Part shown: in pieces, positions 45,990-54,900 of the stretch
How positions within the stretch are numbered: position 1 is the stretch's first letter
Layout: the number at the start of each line of letters is the position of its first letter
Assembly: GCA_016713535.1 (NCBI GenBank)
Contig: JADJOY010000001.1
Span: forward strand, 62,001 to 126,000
Direction: 5' to 3'
Source of the DNA: Deltaproteobacteria bacterium
GTDB taxonomy: Bacteria > JADJOY01
Length of the DNA: 64,000 nt
The notes under the pieces: generated by a model
The model's input: only the letters and a program-made list of their open reading frames with translations
Databases searched by the model: none
What the model was told of the DNA's origin: nothing
Made by a program: the position numbers and the translations under genes

Positions 45990-47458
45990 GGACGGGGCTG
46001 GGAGGTGCGTTGTCGCTCGCGGAAGCGCTCGAGCTCTTCCTCGGCCTCGAGGCGCTCGGTCACGTCGAAGATCGTCCCGCCGACGCAGCGCACCTCGTCC
46101 TCGTCGAAGATGGCACGTCCGCGCTCCTCGACCCAGCGCCACGTGCCGCTCGCGTGGCGCAGCCGGTACGTGGCCTCGAAGGGCTTGCGCTGCGCGATCG
46201 CCGAGTCGATGCGCGCGAACACCCGGTCACGGTCGTCGGGGTGGACCAGCTCGCCCCACGCCTGCGTCCCCGAGACGAAGTCGGGGGCGCGGTGCCCGGT
46301 GAGGGTCTCGACGGCGACGCTCAGGAAGAGCGGCGAGCGGCGCATGTCGTGGCGCACCAGGTAGACGACCCCGGGCACGCACCGCGCGACCGTGCGGAAT
46401 TGATCGTCGCGGGTCTTGACCTCGCGCAGGCTGGCGGCGAGGTCGGCGTTGAGCTGGGTGAGCTCAGCGTTCTTGCGCTCGACCTCGGCGAGCAATTCGG
46501 CGCGGGTGTCGGCGAGCGCGCGCTGGGCCCGCGCCTCGGCGTCGGCGAGCTCACGGCGCAGGGCTTCCTCGCGCAACCGCGCTTGCTGGTCCTCGCTGCG
46601 GCGGCGTCTGAGATGCGCGCGGATGCGGCCTGCGATCACCTCGAGCCCGCCTTCGAGGCTGACGAAGTCGTCGGCGCCCGCGTGGAGCGCGGCGACGGCG
46701 TCGTGCGGCTCGTCGTGGAGCGCGAGCACCACCACCGGGGTGCTCGGGTGCTGCCCGCGGACCGCGCGGATCGTCGCGGGTGTGCGATCGTTCTGTGCGA
46801 GCAGCAGGCACTCGGCGTTGGCGAGGCCCGAGGCCGCCGACGGCTCGGCGTTCACGATCTCGAGGTCGAGCCCCTGGTGGCGCAGGCCGCGCAGCACCAG
46901 CTCGAGCTCGATCGGACGCGGCGCCGGGATCAACGCGAGGACCTGCCGCACGTCGCCACCGGCGCTCGTGCCCGGCGGTGGCGCGATCACCGTGGAGGGG
47001 GGCCGCCGCACCAGCGCGCCGACGCGCGCCACGATCATCTCGAGGGGCGTCGACTTGCGGATGTAGACGTCGGCGCCGCCCTCCAGGCCGCGCGCCTCGG
47101 GCGGCGCGGCGTCGGCGCCGGTGAGCAGGATGCACGGGATGTTCTGCAGCGACGGATGCGAGCGCACCCGCTGAATCACCGCCATGCCGTTGATGCCGGG
47201 CAGCTCGTAGTCGGTCACCAGCACGTCGGGCGCCGACGTGAGCACCAGACGGAGCCCCGCTTCGCCGGTGGCGGCGTCGAGCACCGTGTAGCCGTCCTTC
47301 TCGAGGGCCGAGCGCAGGGCACGGCGGATGCCATCGCTGTCGTCGACGAGGACGACGCGACGGGGGCGGCGGGGCTCGGGGTGTCGGCCATCGGAGGAGG
47401 GCGGGCCGGCCTCGAAAAATGGGGAGCCGATCCTAGGGATTCCGGACGCGGACCGCAA
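45986..47458 (-). CDS. Response-regulator-like protein: two receivers, coiled coil, PAS
   Basis: ~490 aa. REC1: VVLVDDSDGIRRALRSALE, LVTDYELPGINGMAV with the phospho-Asp, LLTGADA. REC2-like: VLALIPAPRPIELELVLR, VVVLALHDEPHDAVAAL, degenerate. A coiled-coil linker (RSEDQQARLREEALRRELADAEA...) leads to a PAS domain (DQFRTVARCVPGVVYLVR, SGTWRWVEERGRAIFD). No kinase or output enzyme, so probably a phosphorelay or signal-integration adaptor. The start is uncertain: TTG 47458 is open and has a GGAAG upstream, while a better ATG (MADTPSPAAP) near 47392 is in another frame and would need one extra C in the CCCCC run there. Confidence 0.75.
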   Translation of the reverse strand: MRSASGIPRIGSPFFEAGPPSSDGRHPEPRRPRRVVLVDDSDGIRRALRSALEKDGYTVLDAATGEAGLRLVLTSAPDVLVTDYELPGINGMAVIQRVRSHPSLQNIPCILLTGADAAPPEARGLEGGADVYIRKSTPLEMIVARVGALVRRPPSTVIAPPPGTSAGGDVRQVLALIPAPRPIELELVLRGLRHQGLDLEIVNAEPSAASGLANAECLLLAQNDRTPATIRAVRGQHPSTPVVVLALHDEPHDAVAALHAGADDFVSLEGGLEVIAGRIRAHLRRRRSEDQQARLREEALRRELADAEARAQRALADTRAELLAEVERKNAELTQLNADLAASLREVKTRDDQFRTVARCVPGVVYLVRHDMRRSPLFLSVAVETLTGHRAPDFVSGTQAWGELVHPDDRDRVFARIDSAIAQRKPFEATYRLRHASGTWRWVEERGRAIFDEDEVRCVGGTIFDVTERLEAEEELERFRERQRTSQPRP

Positions 47459-47492
47459 GGACTTCCGTGCGGTGCGCTCGGGCGGGATCGGC

Positions 47493-47498
47493 TAGGAT
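47493..47498 (+). promoter_or_regulatory. Candidate -10 element (TAGGAT) for a near-leaderless alpha/beta hydrolase transcript
   Basis: TAGGAT lies 6 nt before ATG 47505, so a transcript from it would start at or next to the ATG. No ribosome-binding sequence fits between. TAGGAT or TAGGTT also occurs at 1678, 12122, 15659 and 59939 upstream of plus-strand genes. No clear -35. Confidence 0.25.
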
Positions 47499-47504
47499 CG
47501 CGCG

Positions 47505-48161
47505 ATGCGGTCCGGGATGACCTCCGAGGCGATCGAGGTCCCGGTCGGCGGCGGGGCGGGCGGCCCCACCCACGACCTCGAGGCGCTGTGGGGCGAGGCC
47601 GGCGGCGCGGCGCTCGACGGCGCGGTGCTCGCTCCGCCGCATCCGCTCTACGGCGGCACGATCGACGCGCCGATCCTGCTCGCGCTCGCGGGGGCGGCGC
47701 GCGACGGCGGCGTCCGCGCGCTGCGCTTCAACTGGCGCGGGATCGGCGCGAGCACAGGGCGTGCCACGGACGATCCGGCCGCGGCCGTCGAGGACTACCG
47801 GGCTGCGCTGGCCGAGGTGGCGCGGCGCGCGCCGGGTCGGCTCTTCGCGGGTGGCTACTCGTGGGGCGCGATGAGTGCCGCGCGAGCGGCGGTCGGCGAG
47901 CCGCGGGTGCGCGGGCTCGTACTGGTGGCGCCTCCCGCGATGATGCTCGACGGCGACGCGCTCGCGGCCCTCGACCGCGACGTGCTCGTGCTGTGCGGCG
48001 AGCACGACCGGATCGCGCCGCCGCGCCGGCTCGCCGAGCTGCTCGCGGGCGCGCCGCGAGCGCGGCTCGTCACGATCGTCGGCGCCGACCACTTCTTCGG
48101 CGCGAGCCTGGGCGAGCTCGCCGATCGCACGCGCGAGTGGCTCGCGGCGATCCCGCGCTGA
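47505..48161 (+). CDS. Alpha/beta hydrolase of the dienelactone-hydrolase-like type
   Basis: A 218-aa protein. PPHPLYGGTIDAPIL is the oxyanion-hole region of short dienelactone-type hydrolases. FAGGYSWGAMSA is the nucleophile elbow (GxSxG with Ser in GYSWG). LVLCGEHDRIAPP carries the acid Asp, and IVGADHFFGAS the catalytic His. A small esterase/thioesterase-like protein; substrate unknown. ATG 47505 or 47517 (both in frame). Divergent from the REC-PAS gene and convergent with PilZ across an AT-rich array. Confidence 0.85.
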   Translation: MRSGMTSEAIEVPVGGGAGGPTHDLEALWGEAGGAALDGAVLAPPHPLYGGTIDAPILLALAGAARDGGVRALRFNWRGIGASTGRATDDPAAAVEDYRAALAEVARRAPGRLFAGGYSWGAMSAARAAVGEPRVRGLVLVAPPAMMLDGDALAALDRDVLVLCGEHDRIAPPRRLAELLAGAPRARLVTIVGADHFFGASLGELADRTREWLAAIPR

Positions 48162-48238
48162 GCTCCCGCTCCCTCGCCGTCCAGGACGCGGCGACTGCGC
48201 CGGGTCGCCGGGGCCGAGGCGCCGGAGCCGTTCGGAAT

Positions 48239-48318
48239 CAATGGCGGATGCCAGTGAAAAACAACACAAGTCGCCACTGAAAAAGTACAAAATCCGCCAT
48301 TGAAAAATGATGCAAGTT
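48239..48318. repeat. AT-rich array of three 23-bp direct units with an 11-bp inverted repeat
   Basis: Units 48250-48272, 48273-48295 and 48296-48318 each begin GCCANTGAAAAA (GCCAGTG, GCCACTG and GCCATTG) and then vary for ~11 bp with AC/AA-rich sequence. CAATGGCGGAT (48239-48249) and ATCCGCCATTG (48292-48302) are a perfect 11-bp inverted repeat spanning the first two units. The array ends 1 bp before the stop codon of the PilZ gene, between two convergent genes. The units are too short and too uniform at the 5' half to be CRISPR. Resembles an iteron or operator array. Confidence 0.7.
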
Positions 48319-48319
48319 G

Positions 48320-48877
48320 CTATCCGAGTGCGCGCGAAATCACATGTTTCTGGGCGAGAACACGCGCCGTACGCCGCGGAATCAGGGGTGGGACGGGCGC
48401 CGCACCATTACGGCGCCCGTCCCGGGGGGCGGAGATCCCAAGAGGGATCTCCGTGGGTGGGTAGGGTGAGTGGATCGGCCGGTCGTCCGCCTGAGTGGAG
48501 GCGGCCGAGCAGCTGCGCGCGAGGGTCTCCGCGAGGGACTCACGATCGGCGAACGCGGCGCGATCGAACGCGAGCGCCACGCGGTCGCAGGGCTCGCCAT
48601 CCGCCCCGGGAACGCCGAGACGGACCACATGCCCAGCGAGCGCGACCACCCGTGAGGTGCCAGGGAAGCGGAACCACAGCTCCACCGGGTGCAGGCGCGG
48701 CAACGTCAGCGACGCCGAGGCGAGGATGCCGCACGCGCTCACGTTCACCGTGCGCGCCGTCCACGCCACCTCGCCCGCGTGCAGGTGCACCGGGATGGCG
48801 AGCGGGAAGCGCGGAAACGCCCGCCGCTCGCGCCCTGCAACGCGGGAAGTTGCGCGCGGGCTCCACGAGGTGGACAT
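48320..48877 (-). CDS. PilZ-domain (c-di-GMP receptor) protein
   Basis: 185 aa. The PilZ signature is present: RERRAFPRFPLAIPVHL (RxxxR, residues ~17-25) and VNVSACGILASAS (N/DxSxxG, ~44-56), the two c-di-GMP contact elements. The domain ends by residue ~118. The C-terminal ~60 residues are Pro/Arg-rich, not conserved in style, and read through two hairpins, so the natural end may be earlier or this is a sequence lesion. TGGAGACTCG lies before ATG 48877. It would read c-di-GMP made by the GGDEF proteins upstream and adjust motility or exopolysaccharide. Confidence 0.88.
   Translation of the reverse strand: MSTSWSPRATSRVAGRERRAFPRFPLAIPVHLHAGEVAWTARTVNVSACGILASASLTLPRLHPVELWFRFPGTSRVVALAGHVVRLGVPGADGEPCDRVALAFDRAAFADRESLAETLARSCSAASTQADDRPIHSPYPPTEIPLGISAPRDGRRNGAAPVPPLIPRRTARVLAQKHVISRALG
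48391..48452 (-). terminator. Two strong stem-loops inside the PilZ C-terminal tail
   Basis: GGACGGGCGCCG (48391-48402) / CGGCGCCCGTCC (48411-48422), 12-bp stem with loop CACCATTA; and GGAGATCCC (48431-48439) / GGGATCTCC (48444-48452), 9-bp stem with loop AAGA. Such stems are expected after a gene, not inside one, so they hint that the PilZ ORF runs too far in this sequence. Confidence 0.45.
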
Positions 48878-49328
48878 GGTCGAGTCTCCAGAAGGAATGA
48901 GGCCAGCGCGCCAGCCACGAGCGAGTTCGAGTCACGACTCGTCTCCTTGCAGGCGGCTTGCCAGCGGGCGGCGCGCCGCGAAACCGGCGCAAAGCCGCAA
49001 TGGACGGGGTGCCGCCCCGGTGGGCCGCTGCGCGCGCCAGCAACCGGCGGCTACGCCGCCAACCGCAATTGGCGTGACGCTGAAACCCGGGAGACGATCG
49101 GACGCGACGCGGGGGGGCGGAGCCCCCCGCGCTACGAAGCCCATCGTAGCGACGGGGGTTCCATCCCCCGTCGCCGCGCCCACGCGGCGTCCGTAAGCCA
49201 CGCAAGTGGGAAGCTTCACAGCCTCAGCGCGACGCCACGAGCGTGAGCCGAGTGACTCGGGGCGGGGTCTTGGAAAGACCCCGTGGAAGCCCAGCGGCGG
49301 GGGGCTGGAACAGCCCCCCGCAGGAAAC
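48878..49328 (-). repeat. Mosaic hairpin-repeat array, copy 6 (between PilZ and PFK-2 genes)
   Basis: The first half (48878-49090) has no gene I can defend; it should hold the PilZ promoter. From 49095: GGGGGGCGGAGCCCCCC, CTACGAAGCCCATCGTAG, CGACGGGGGTTCC...CCCCGTCG, the GACGCCGCG/TTACGG stretch, the CCTCAGCGCGACGCCACGAG module, GGGGTCTT (49264-49271) / AAGACCCC (49275-49282) and GGGGGGCTG-GAA-CAGCCCCCC (49299-49319). The element touches the stop of the PFK-2 gene: on the minus strand the gene ends TGAGTTTCC, a sequence shared with the GGDEF gene end at 35838. Confidence 0.75.
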
Positions 49329-50567
49329 TCACTCCGGACCGAGCGGGAAGCGCGTTTCCTCGCAGCCGTAGGCCTTGGGCGTGAGCTCGATGACGGTGTG
49401 CAGCGGTACGCTCACGAACGGCACCTGCTCGCGCGGCACGTCGGCGAGGTACGCGTAGAGGCAGCGGATCACCGCCTGGTGACCGATCACCAGCACCGGC
49501 TCGCGGTGACGCTCGATCTCGGTGAGCACCGGGTCGAGGCGGCGGATCACGTCCTCGTACGACTCGCCGCGCGGGTAGCGGTAGCGCAGCTTGTCGGCGC
49601 GCCGCGCCGCGTACTCGTCGGGCATGCGCTCCTGGATCTCGGCGTAGGTCATGCCGTCGCAGATGCCGGCGTCGATCTCGTCGAGGGACTTGATCGGCAG
49701 GAACGAGCGGCGCAGCTCCCACGCGGTCTCGATCCCCCGCTTCAAGGTGCTCGTCCACACGTGCAGCACCGGCGGGCCGTCGCTGGCGACGAAGTCGCGC
49801 AGCCGGTAGGCGAAGGCGCGCCCGCGCTCGGAGAGTGAGGAGTCGCCGCCGACGACGCCGCGCAGGTTGTCCTGGCTCTCGCCGTGGCGGGTGAGCCAGA
49901 TGCGGCGCGGCACCGTGTGGAGGTTGACCAGGAATTGGACGATCCGCCCCGGCACGTAGCCCTCGATGCGATTGACGACGACCTTGCGGCCCGCGTTGAT
50001 CATCTTCACGTAGCTCGCCTCGTCCGACTGGATCGGCTCGTAGGCGCGCTCGTAGTTGGCGATGCGGCGGCGGAAGTCGGCGGCGGCCTCGTCGGGTGTC
50101 AGGTCCTGGTAGTCGGGTGAGGTGATCTTGGTCTCGCGGATGTTGGCCTCGATCATCGCGGGGTCGTCGCAGATGAGCTCGAGGAAGAGCACCGAGAGCC
50201 CCGCCTTCTCGCAGCGCTCGCGCACCCGGGTGCGGCGCTCGAGGGTCGAGTTGGTGGCGTCGAAGATGCCGATCTGACCGGTGGTGCCGAGCCACGCGAT
50301 CATGTCGTCGAGGGCGTGGCTCGCGAGCTGGAAGCGGATCCCGTCCGCTTCCAGGTTGTCGGGATCGAAGAACTCGGCCGGCATGTTCACGCCGACGCGC
50401 TCGCGGCGGTAGTTGCCGACGTTGAAGACCTGCGCGCGGTAGCCGAGCCAGCCGAGATACCGCGCCAGCTTGCGCGCCGTGTAGGTCTTGCCGCGCGCCG
50501 GCAGTCCGACCATGACCACCGCGATGCGCGCGTCGATGGGCGGCGGCACCGAGATGGGCTCGGTCAC
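49329..50567 (-). CDS. Bifunctional 6-phosphofructo-2-kinase / fructose-2,6-bisphosphatase-type protein
   Basis: A 412-aa protein. The kinase half (~1-215) has Walker A GLPARGKTYTARKL, FNVGNYRRE and IGIFDATNSTLERR, the PFK-2 signature, then ICDDPAMIEANIRETK. The phosphatase half has the histidine-phosphatase motif LTRHGESQDNLRGVVGGD (RHGE), VWTSTLKRGIET, DAGICDGMTYAEIQ and VIGHQAVIRCLYAYL. This is the eukaryotic PFKFB architecture, in which kinase and phosphatase control fructose-2,6-bisphosphate. It occurs only patchily in bacteria. GTG start overlapping the NUDIX stop (GTGA). Kinase and phosphatase residues both look intact, but the physiological substrate in bacteria is uncertain. Confidence 0.88.
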   Translation of the reverse strand: MTEPISVPPPIDARIAVVMVGLPARGKTYTARKLARYLGWLGYRAQVFNVGNYRRERVGVNMPAEFFDPDNLEADGIRFQLASHALDDMIAWLGTTGQIGIFDATNSTLERRTRVRERCEKAGLSVLFLELICDDPAMIEANIRETKITSPDYQDLTPDEAAADFRRRIANYERAYEPIQSDEASYVKMINAGRKVVVNRIEGYVPGRIVQFLVNLHTVPRRIWLTRHGESQDNLRGVVGGDSSLSERGRAFAYRLRDFVASDGPPVLHVWTSTLKRGIETAWELRRSFLPIKSLDEIDAGICDGMTYAEIQERMPDEYAARRADKLRYRYPRGESYEDVIRRLDPVLTEIERHREPVLVIGHQAVIRCLYAYLADVPREQVPFVSVPLHTVIELTPKAYGCEETRFPLGPE

Positions 50568-51073
50568 GGCGCGCTCCCGTCGGCGCGCCGTGCCAGCCAG
50601 TCGGCGACCGCGCGGCCGGTGCCGAATGCCCACGGCTTGAGGCGCCCGGGGGGAACGCGCTTCACCGCCGCGATCTCGTGCGACGGCGAGACGGTGCCGG
50701 CGGCGCGCACGTGGTAGGCGACGATGACCTCGTTGCGGGACTCGAACCCGTAGACGCCGATCAGGGACACGATCTCGCCGGTGAGCCCGAGCTCCTCCGC
50801 GACCTCGCGCAGGACTCCCTCCTCCGGGCCCTCGCCGCGCTCCAGGAACCCCGACACCAGGCCGAGCCACGACTCGGGCCAGCCCTGGTTGCGCACCAGC
50901 AGCACCTCGCCCTCGTGCTCGACGAGCGCCGCGACCACCGGAGTCGGATTGTCGTAGTGGAGGAAGCCGCAGCCGTCGCCGGGGCAGGCGAGTCGCTCAC
51001 GCTCGCCGTCGTGGCGCGGCGCGAGCGCCGTCCCGCAGCGCGGGCAATAGTGATAGGTGGCGCGATCGGCCAT
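50564..51073 (-). CDS. NUDIX hydrolase with N-terminal zinc ribbon (NudC-like)
   Basis: 169 aa from ATG 51073. The N-terminal CPRCG...CPGDGC is a zinc ribbon like that of NudC/NADH pyrophosphatase. The NUDIX box is [22 protein letters not shown] (G-x5-E-x7-REUxEExGU, complete). Likely substrates are nucleoside diphosphate derivatives such as NADH or ADP-sugars. It is translationally coupled to the PFK-2 gene, so NAD(P) or nucleotide-sugar turnover may be tied to hexose control. Longer upstream in-frame starts are not supported. Confidence 0.88.
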   Translation of the reverse strand: MADRATYHYCPRCGTALAPRHDGERERLACPGDGCGFLHYDNPTPVVAALVEHEGEVLLVRNQGWPESWLGLVSGFLERGEGPEEGVLREVAEELGLTGEIVSLIGVYGFESRNEVIVAYHVRAAGTVSPSHEIAAVKRVPPGRLKPWAFGTGRAVADWLARRADGSAP

Positions 51074-51237
51074 GGCGGCCGCCCTCGGGCGGGCGGGTCC
51101 CGGGGAGTCCCGTCGCCGATCCTTATCCACGCGCGTCCGCCCGGCAACCCGCGCGCGCCGTAACGGAACGCGCGGCGCCGAGACGACCGGGTATGTTGCG
51201 CGCGATCCGCACGCCACGCTCGATCGAGGACTCCGTC

Positions 51238-51897
51238 ATGGCTCTCTTCCATCACCCGGACAAGCTCCGCATCCCCCGCCCCGAGGAGGCACTGCCCGGA
51301 CGCACCGAGCGGATGGCGGTGGCGCCCCGTCACGTGGTGCTCGGTACGCCGATGGACGGGCCGTTCCCGGCGGGGCTCGAGACCGCGATGTTCGGGATGG
51401 GCTGCTTCTGGGGCGCCGAGAAGAAGTTCTGGCAGGCGCCCGGTGTCCACTCGACCGCGGTCGGCTACGCCGCCGGCTCGACGCCCAACCCGAGCTACCG
51501 CGAGGTGTGCAGTGGCTATACGGGCCACAACGAGGTGGTGCGGGTGGTCTTCGATCCGGCCAAGACGAGCTACGCGGAGCTGCTCAAGGTGTTCTGGGAG
51601 AACCACGACCCGACCCAGGGCATGCGCCAGGGCAACGACGTCGGCACCCAGTACCGGTCGGGGATCTACGTGTACTCGGCGGCGCAGCGCGACCAGGCCG
51701 AGCGCTCGAAGCGCGCGTTCCAGGCGGCCCTCGGGCAGGCCGGCTACGGCGCGATCACCACCGAGATCCTCGACGCGCCCGACTTTTACTACGCCGAGGA
51801 CTACCACCAGCAGTACCTGCAAAAGAACCCCGACGGCTACTGCGGGCTCGGCGGGACCGGGGTGAGCTGCCCGGTCGGACTCGTCGCGACGAGCTGA
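51238..51897 (+). CDS. msrA: Peptide methionine-(S)-sulfoxide reductase
   Basis: 219 aa. The active-site motif is [12 protein letters not shown] (GCFWG, Cys ~57). Other family segments: [45 protein letters not shown] and [11 protein letters not shown]. It reduces S-methionine sulfoxide in proteins. A C-terminal Cys in GTGVSCPVG may act as the resolving Cys. The ~45-residue N-terminal extension ([19 protein letters not shown]) is typical of many bacterial MsrA. GAGGAC precedes ATG 51238; a TATGTT hexamer at 51192-51197 could be its -10. Monocistronic. Confidence 0.95.
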   Translation: MALFHHPDKLRIPRPEEALPGRTERMAVAPRHVVLGTPMDGPFPAGLETAMFGMGCFWGAEKKFWQAPGVHSTAVGYAAGSTPNPSYREVCSGYTGHNEVVRVVFDPAKTSYAELLKVFWENHDPTQGMRQGNDVGTQYRSGIYVYSAAQRDQAERSKRAFQAALGQAGYGAITTEILDAPDFYYAEDYHQQYLQKNPDGYCGLGGTGVSCPVGLVATS

Positions 51898-51958
51898 CGC
51901 TCGCCGCCGCGCGCCGGCGCTTGGAGCCGCGTTCGCGGTGGGCATACAGTCCGCGCCC

Positions 51959-54900
51959 ATGTGGCGCGCCCGGACCGTCGGATTCTCGTCGCTCGTCTCG
52001 ATCCTCGCCTTGGTCGCGGTGTCGTCCGCGCGCGCCGCCGATCCGTGGGCGGAACCGGATCTGCCCGCCGCCACCATCGAGAACGCGCGCTGGCTCACCG
52101 GCGTGCCGCTCGGTGGCCTGGGCGTGGGCAAGGTCGAGCTCTACGCCGATGGCGCCTTCGCGCGCGCCACCACCAACCACAACTGGGACCGGGATACCGG
52201 ACTGTTGCGTGACGCGTTCTTCGCGGTCGCCGCGAATCACGGCGGCACCTGGCAAGGACGGCTCCTCAGGCTCTTCGCCGACGGCGAATACGCGGGGGTG
52301 AGCAAGCCGACCGGCACGCGCTACGTGGGGGTGTTCCCGCGCGCGTGGCTCACGTTCCAGGACGGGGAGTTTCCGCTCGAGGTGAAGCTCACGGCGTTCT
52401 CGCCGCTGGTCGCCGACTCGAGCAACGACTCGGCGCTGCCGATCGCGTTCTTCCGGGTGCGTCTCCACAACCCGTCGTTCGAGGCGGCCGAGGCGCGCGT
52501 GGCGTTCTCGTGGCCGAACCTGATCGGCTTCGGTGGCCAGCGCGGCATCTCGTGGAATCCGTTGTTCGGCAACAAGCAGGACCCGAGCACGGTCGGCACG
52601 CTCGAAGGCCTGCGCTTCGACTCGACCACCTCGCGCAGCGGCATCGAGCGGAACGTCCAGGGCCTTCACCTCATCGCCGTCGATTCCGCGGACACCGAAC
52701 GGGTGTGGCGCGTGAACACCTGGCAGTCGGGCGGCAGCGACGTTCCGTGGTGGAGTGCCTTCGCGAGCGGCGGTGAGCCGACGGAGCCCGAGCCCGCGCC
52801 AGGCCTCAAGCGCGCCGGGGTCATCGGCGCCGACGTGCGGGTGCCGCCACGCTCGGACAAGGACGTGAGCTTCGTGCTGGTCTGGTACATGCCCGAGCAC
52901 GTGGTGCAGAAGCGCGACGGCAACGGCCAGGGAGTGGGGCCGACCGAGAACGTGGGCCACTGGTTCTCGAACCGGTTCGAGCGCCCCGAGGACATCGCGA
53001 GCTACGGCTGGTCGCAGCGCGAGCGGCTGATCTCCGAGACCGCTGCCTGGCAGCAGCCGATCCTCGACTCGAACCTGCCCGACTGGCTCAAGGCCTTCGT
53101 CATCAACGCCGCGTTCCCGGCGACCACCAACAGCGTGCTCACCCGCGACGGGCGCTTCACCGCGCTCGAGAGCCCGCTCTACATGGACGGCGCGCTCGGC
53201 ACCATGGACCAGCGCATGGCCGGGCACGCCTTCTACGCGGGGCTGTTTTCGGCACTCGACAGGAAAGAGCTCGACATGTTCGGCGCCGCCCAGCTCGGCG
53301 ACGGACGGATCCCGCACTTCATCGGCAACGTCCACGAGGCGATCGGCAGCTCGGACGTGGCGTACGGCGTGACCGACTGGCCCGACCTCGCGTGCAGCTG
53401 GATCGGCCAGGTGGTGCGGGCGTGGCGCTGGACCGGGGACGACGACTTCGCGCGCCGCCAGTGGCCGCGGGTCAAGCTCGCGCTCGATTGGCTCGGACGC
53501 GCCGATCACGACGGCGACGGCATCCCGGACGGCGGCTCGACGTTCGACTACGAGGCGCTGCCGCAGGGCTCGTTCGTGTACACCGCCACGACCTACCTCG
53601 GCGCCTTGCGCCTGGCCGCGGACTTCGCCGATGCCATGGGCGATCCCTCGCTCGCCCGCAACCTTCGCGATCGGTTCGAGCGCGCCCGCACCGCCACCAC
53701 GACCCAGCTCTGGGACGGCACGCGCTTTCGCAAGTGGGCCAACGCGCGAAGCGGCGAGCGCCTCGACGCGTCCTTCGCTGCGGCGCTCGCCGGGGACTGG
53801 TTCGCGCGCCTCGGCGGCTCGACGCCGATCTTCGGCAGCGAGCTCGTCGACTCCGCGACGCGCGACCTGCTCTTCCGTCACGTCAAGCCGTTCGCCCCGG
53901 TGCCGCCGATGGAGGTCGCCCTCGACGGTACGATCCCGCCGCTGCCCACGTTCCTCCTCCAGGAGCTGCCGTACCTCGGCAGCGAGGCCATCTACGCGGG
54001 CTACGTCCGGGACGGGCTCGAGGTCTTCCGGCGCGCGTATCAGGCGCAGTGGAAGGTCAACGGCGACCCGTGGGCGGCGTCGTTGATGTACGACGCCCCG
54101 GGCGGCGCCAAGGGCTCGCTCACCTCCTACATCAGCGCGCCGGGCGCCTGGTCCGTGCTGAACGCGCTCTCGGGGGTTTCGATCGACCGCGCCCGCGGGG
54201 TGCTCTACGTCTCGCCACGCTGGTCGGACGACCTGCCCGAGCTCCACGCGCCGGTCTACCTGCCGGGTACGTGGTTGTGGGTGGACGCCGTCCCGGCGAG
54301 CCGCAGCCTGTCGGTGCGGGTGCTGCGCAACACCGGCGCGGCGCCGCCGCCGACGGTGCGTGCGGTGGCCCGCGACGGCGGCGCGCCCGCGATCTCGCTC
54401 GCGGCGCCCTGGACCGCTACCGAGGGCGCGGCCCTCGACCTCGGCGCGCACTGGGACGCGCTCACGATCGGCGCCGGCAAGAACGTGGAGGGCGCTGGCC
54501 CCGGCGGGAATCCCGCGCCTCCCAGCGATCGCGACGGCGATGGCGCCTCCGACGCCACCGACAACTGCCCGGACGCCAGCAACCCGGAGCAGAAGGACGA
54601 CGACGGCGACGGCCTCGGGAATGCCTGCGACGACGCGGCCGAGCCCGACTTCGACCGCGACGGCGCCCCCAACGGTCGCGACAACTGCCCGTTCGTGTTC
54701 AACCCGTTCCAGACCGACGCCGATCGCGACGGCCAGGGTGACGCGTGCGATCAGACCAACGACTCGGACGGTGACGGAGATGGCGTGGCCGACGCCGTCG
54801 ACGTGTGCCCGAGCGTCGCGGACGCCGCTCAGGCCGACCGCGACGGCGATGGCGTCGGGGACGCGTGCGCGCCCGCGCCGCCGGCGTCGCTGGGGGGGGG

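Noticed and set aside
48250-48318. CRISPR array
   Set aside because: Units are only 23 bp with a 12-bp constant half, three copies, no cas genes; spacer-like halves are 11 bp.
50568-50870. N-terminal extension of the PFK-2 gene into the NUDIX gene
   Set aside because: It is an out-of-frame shadow of the NUDIX box; GTG 50567 gives the normal PFK-2 start.
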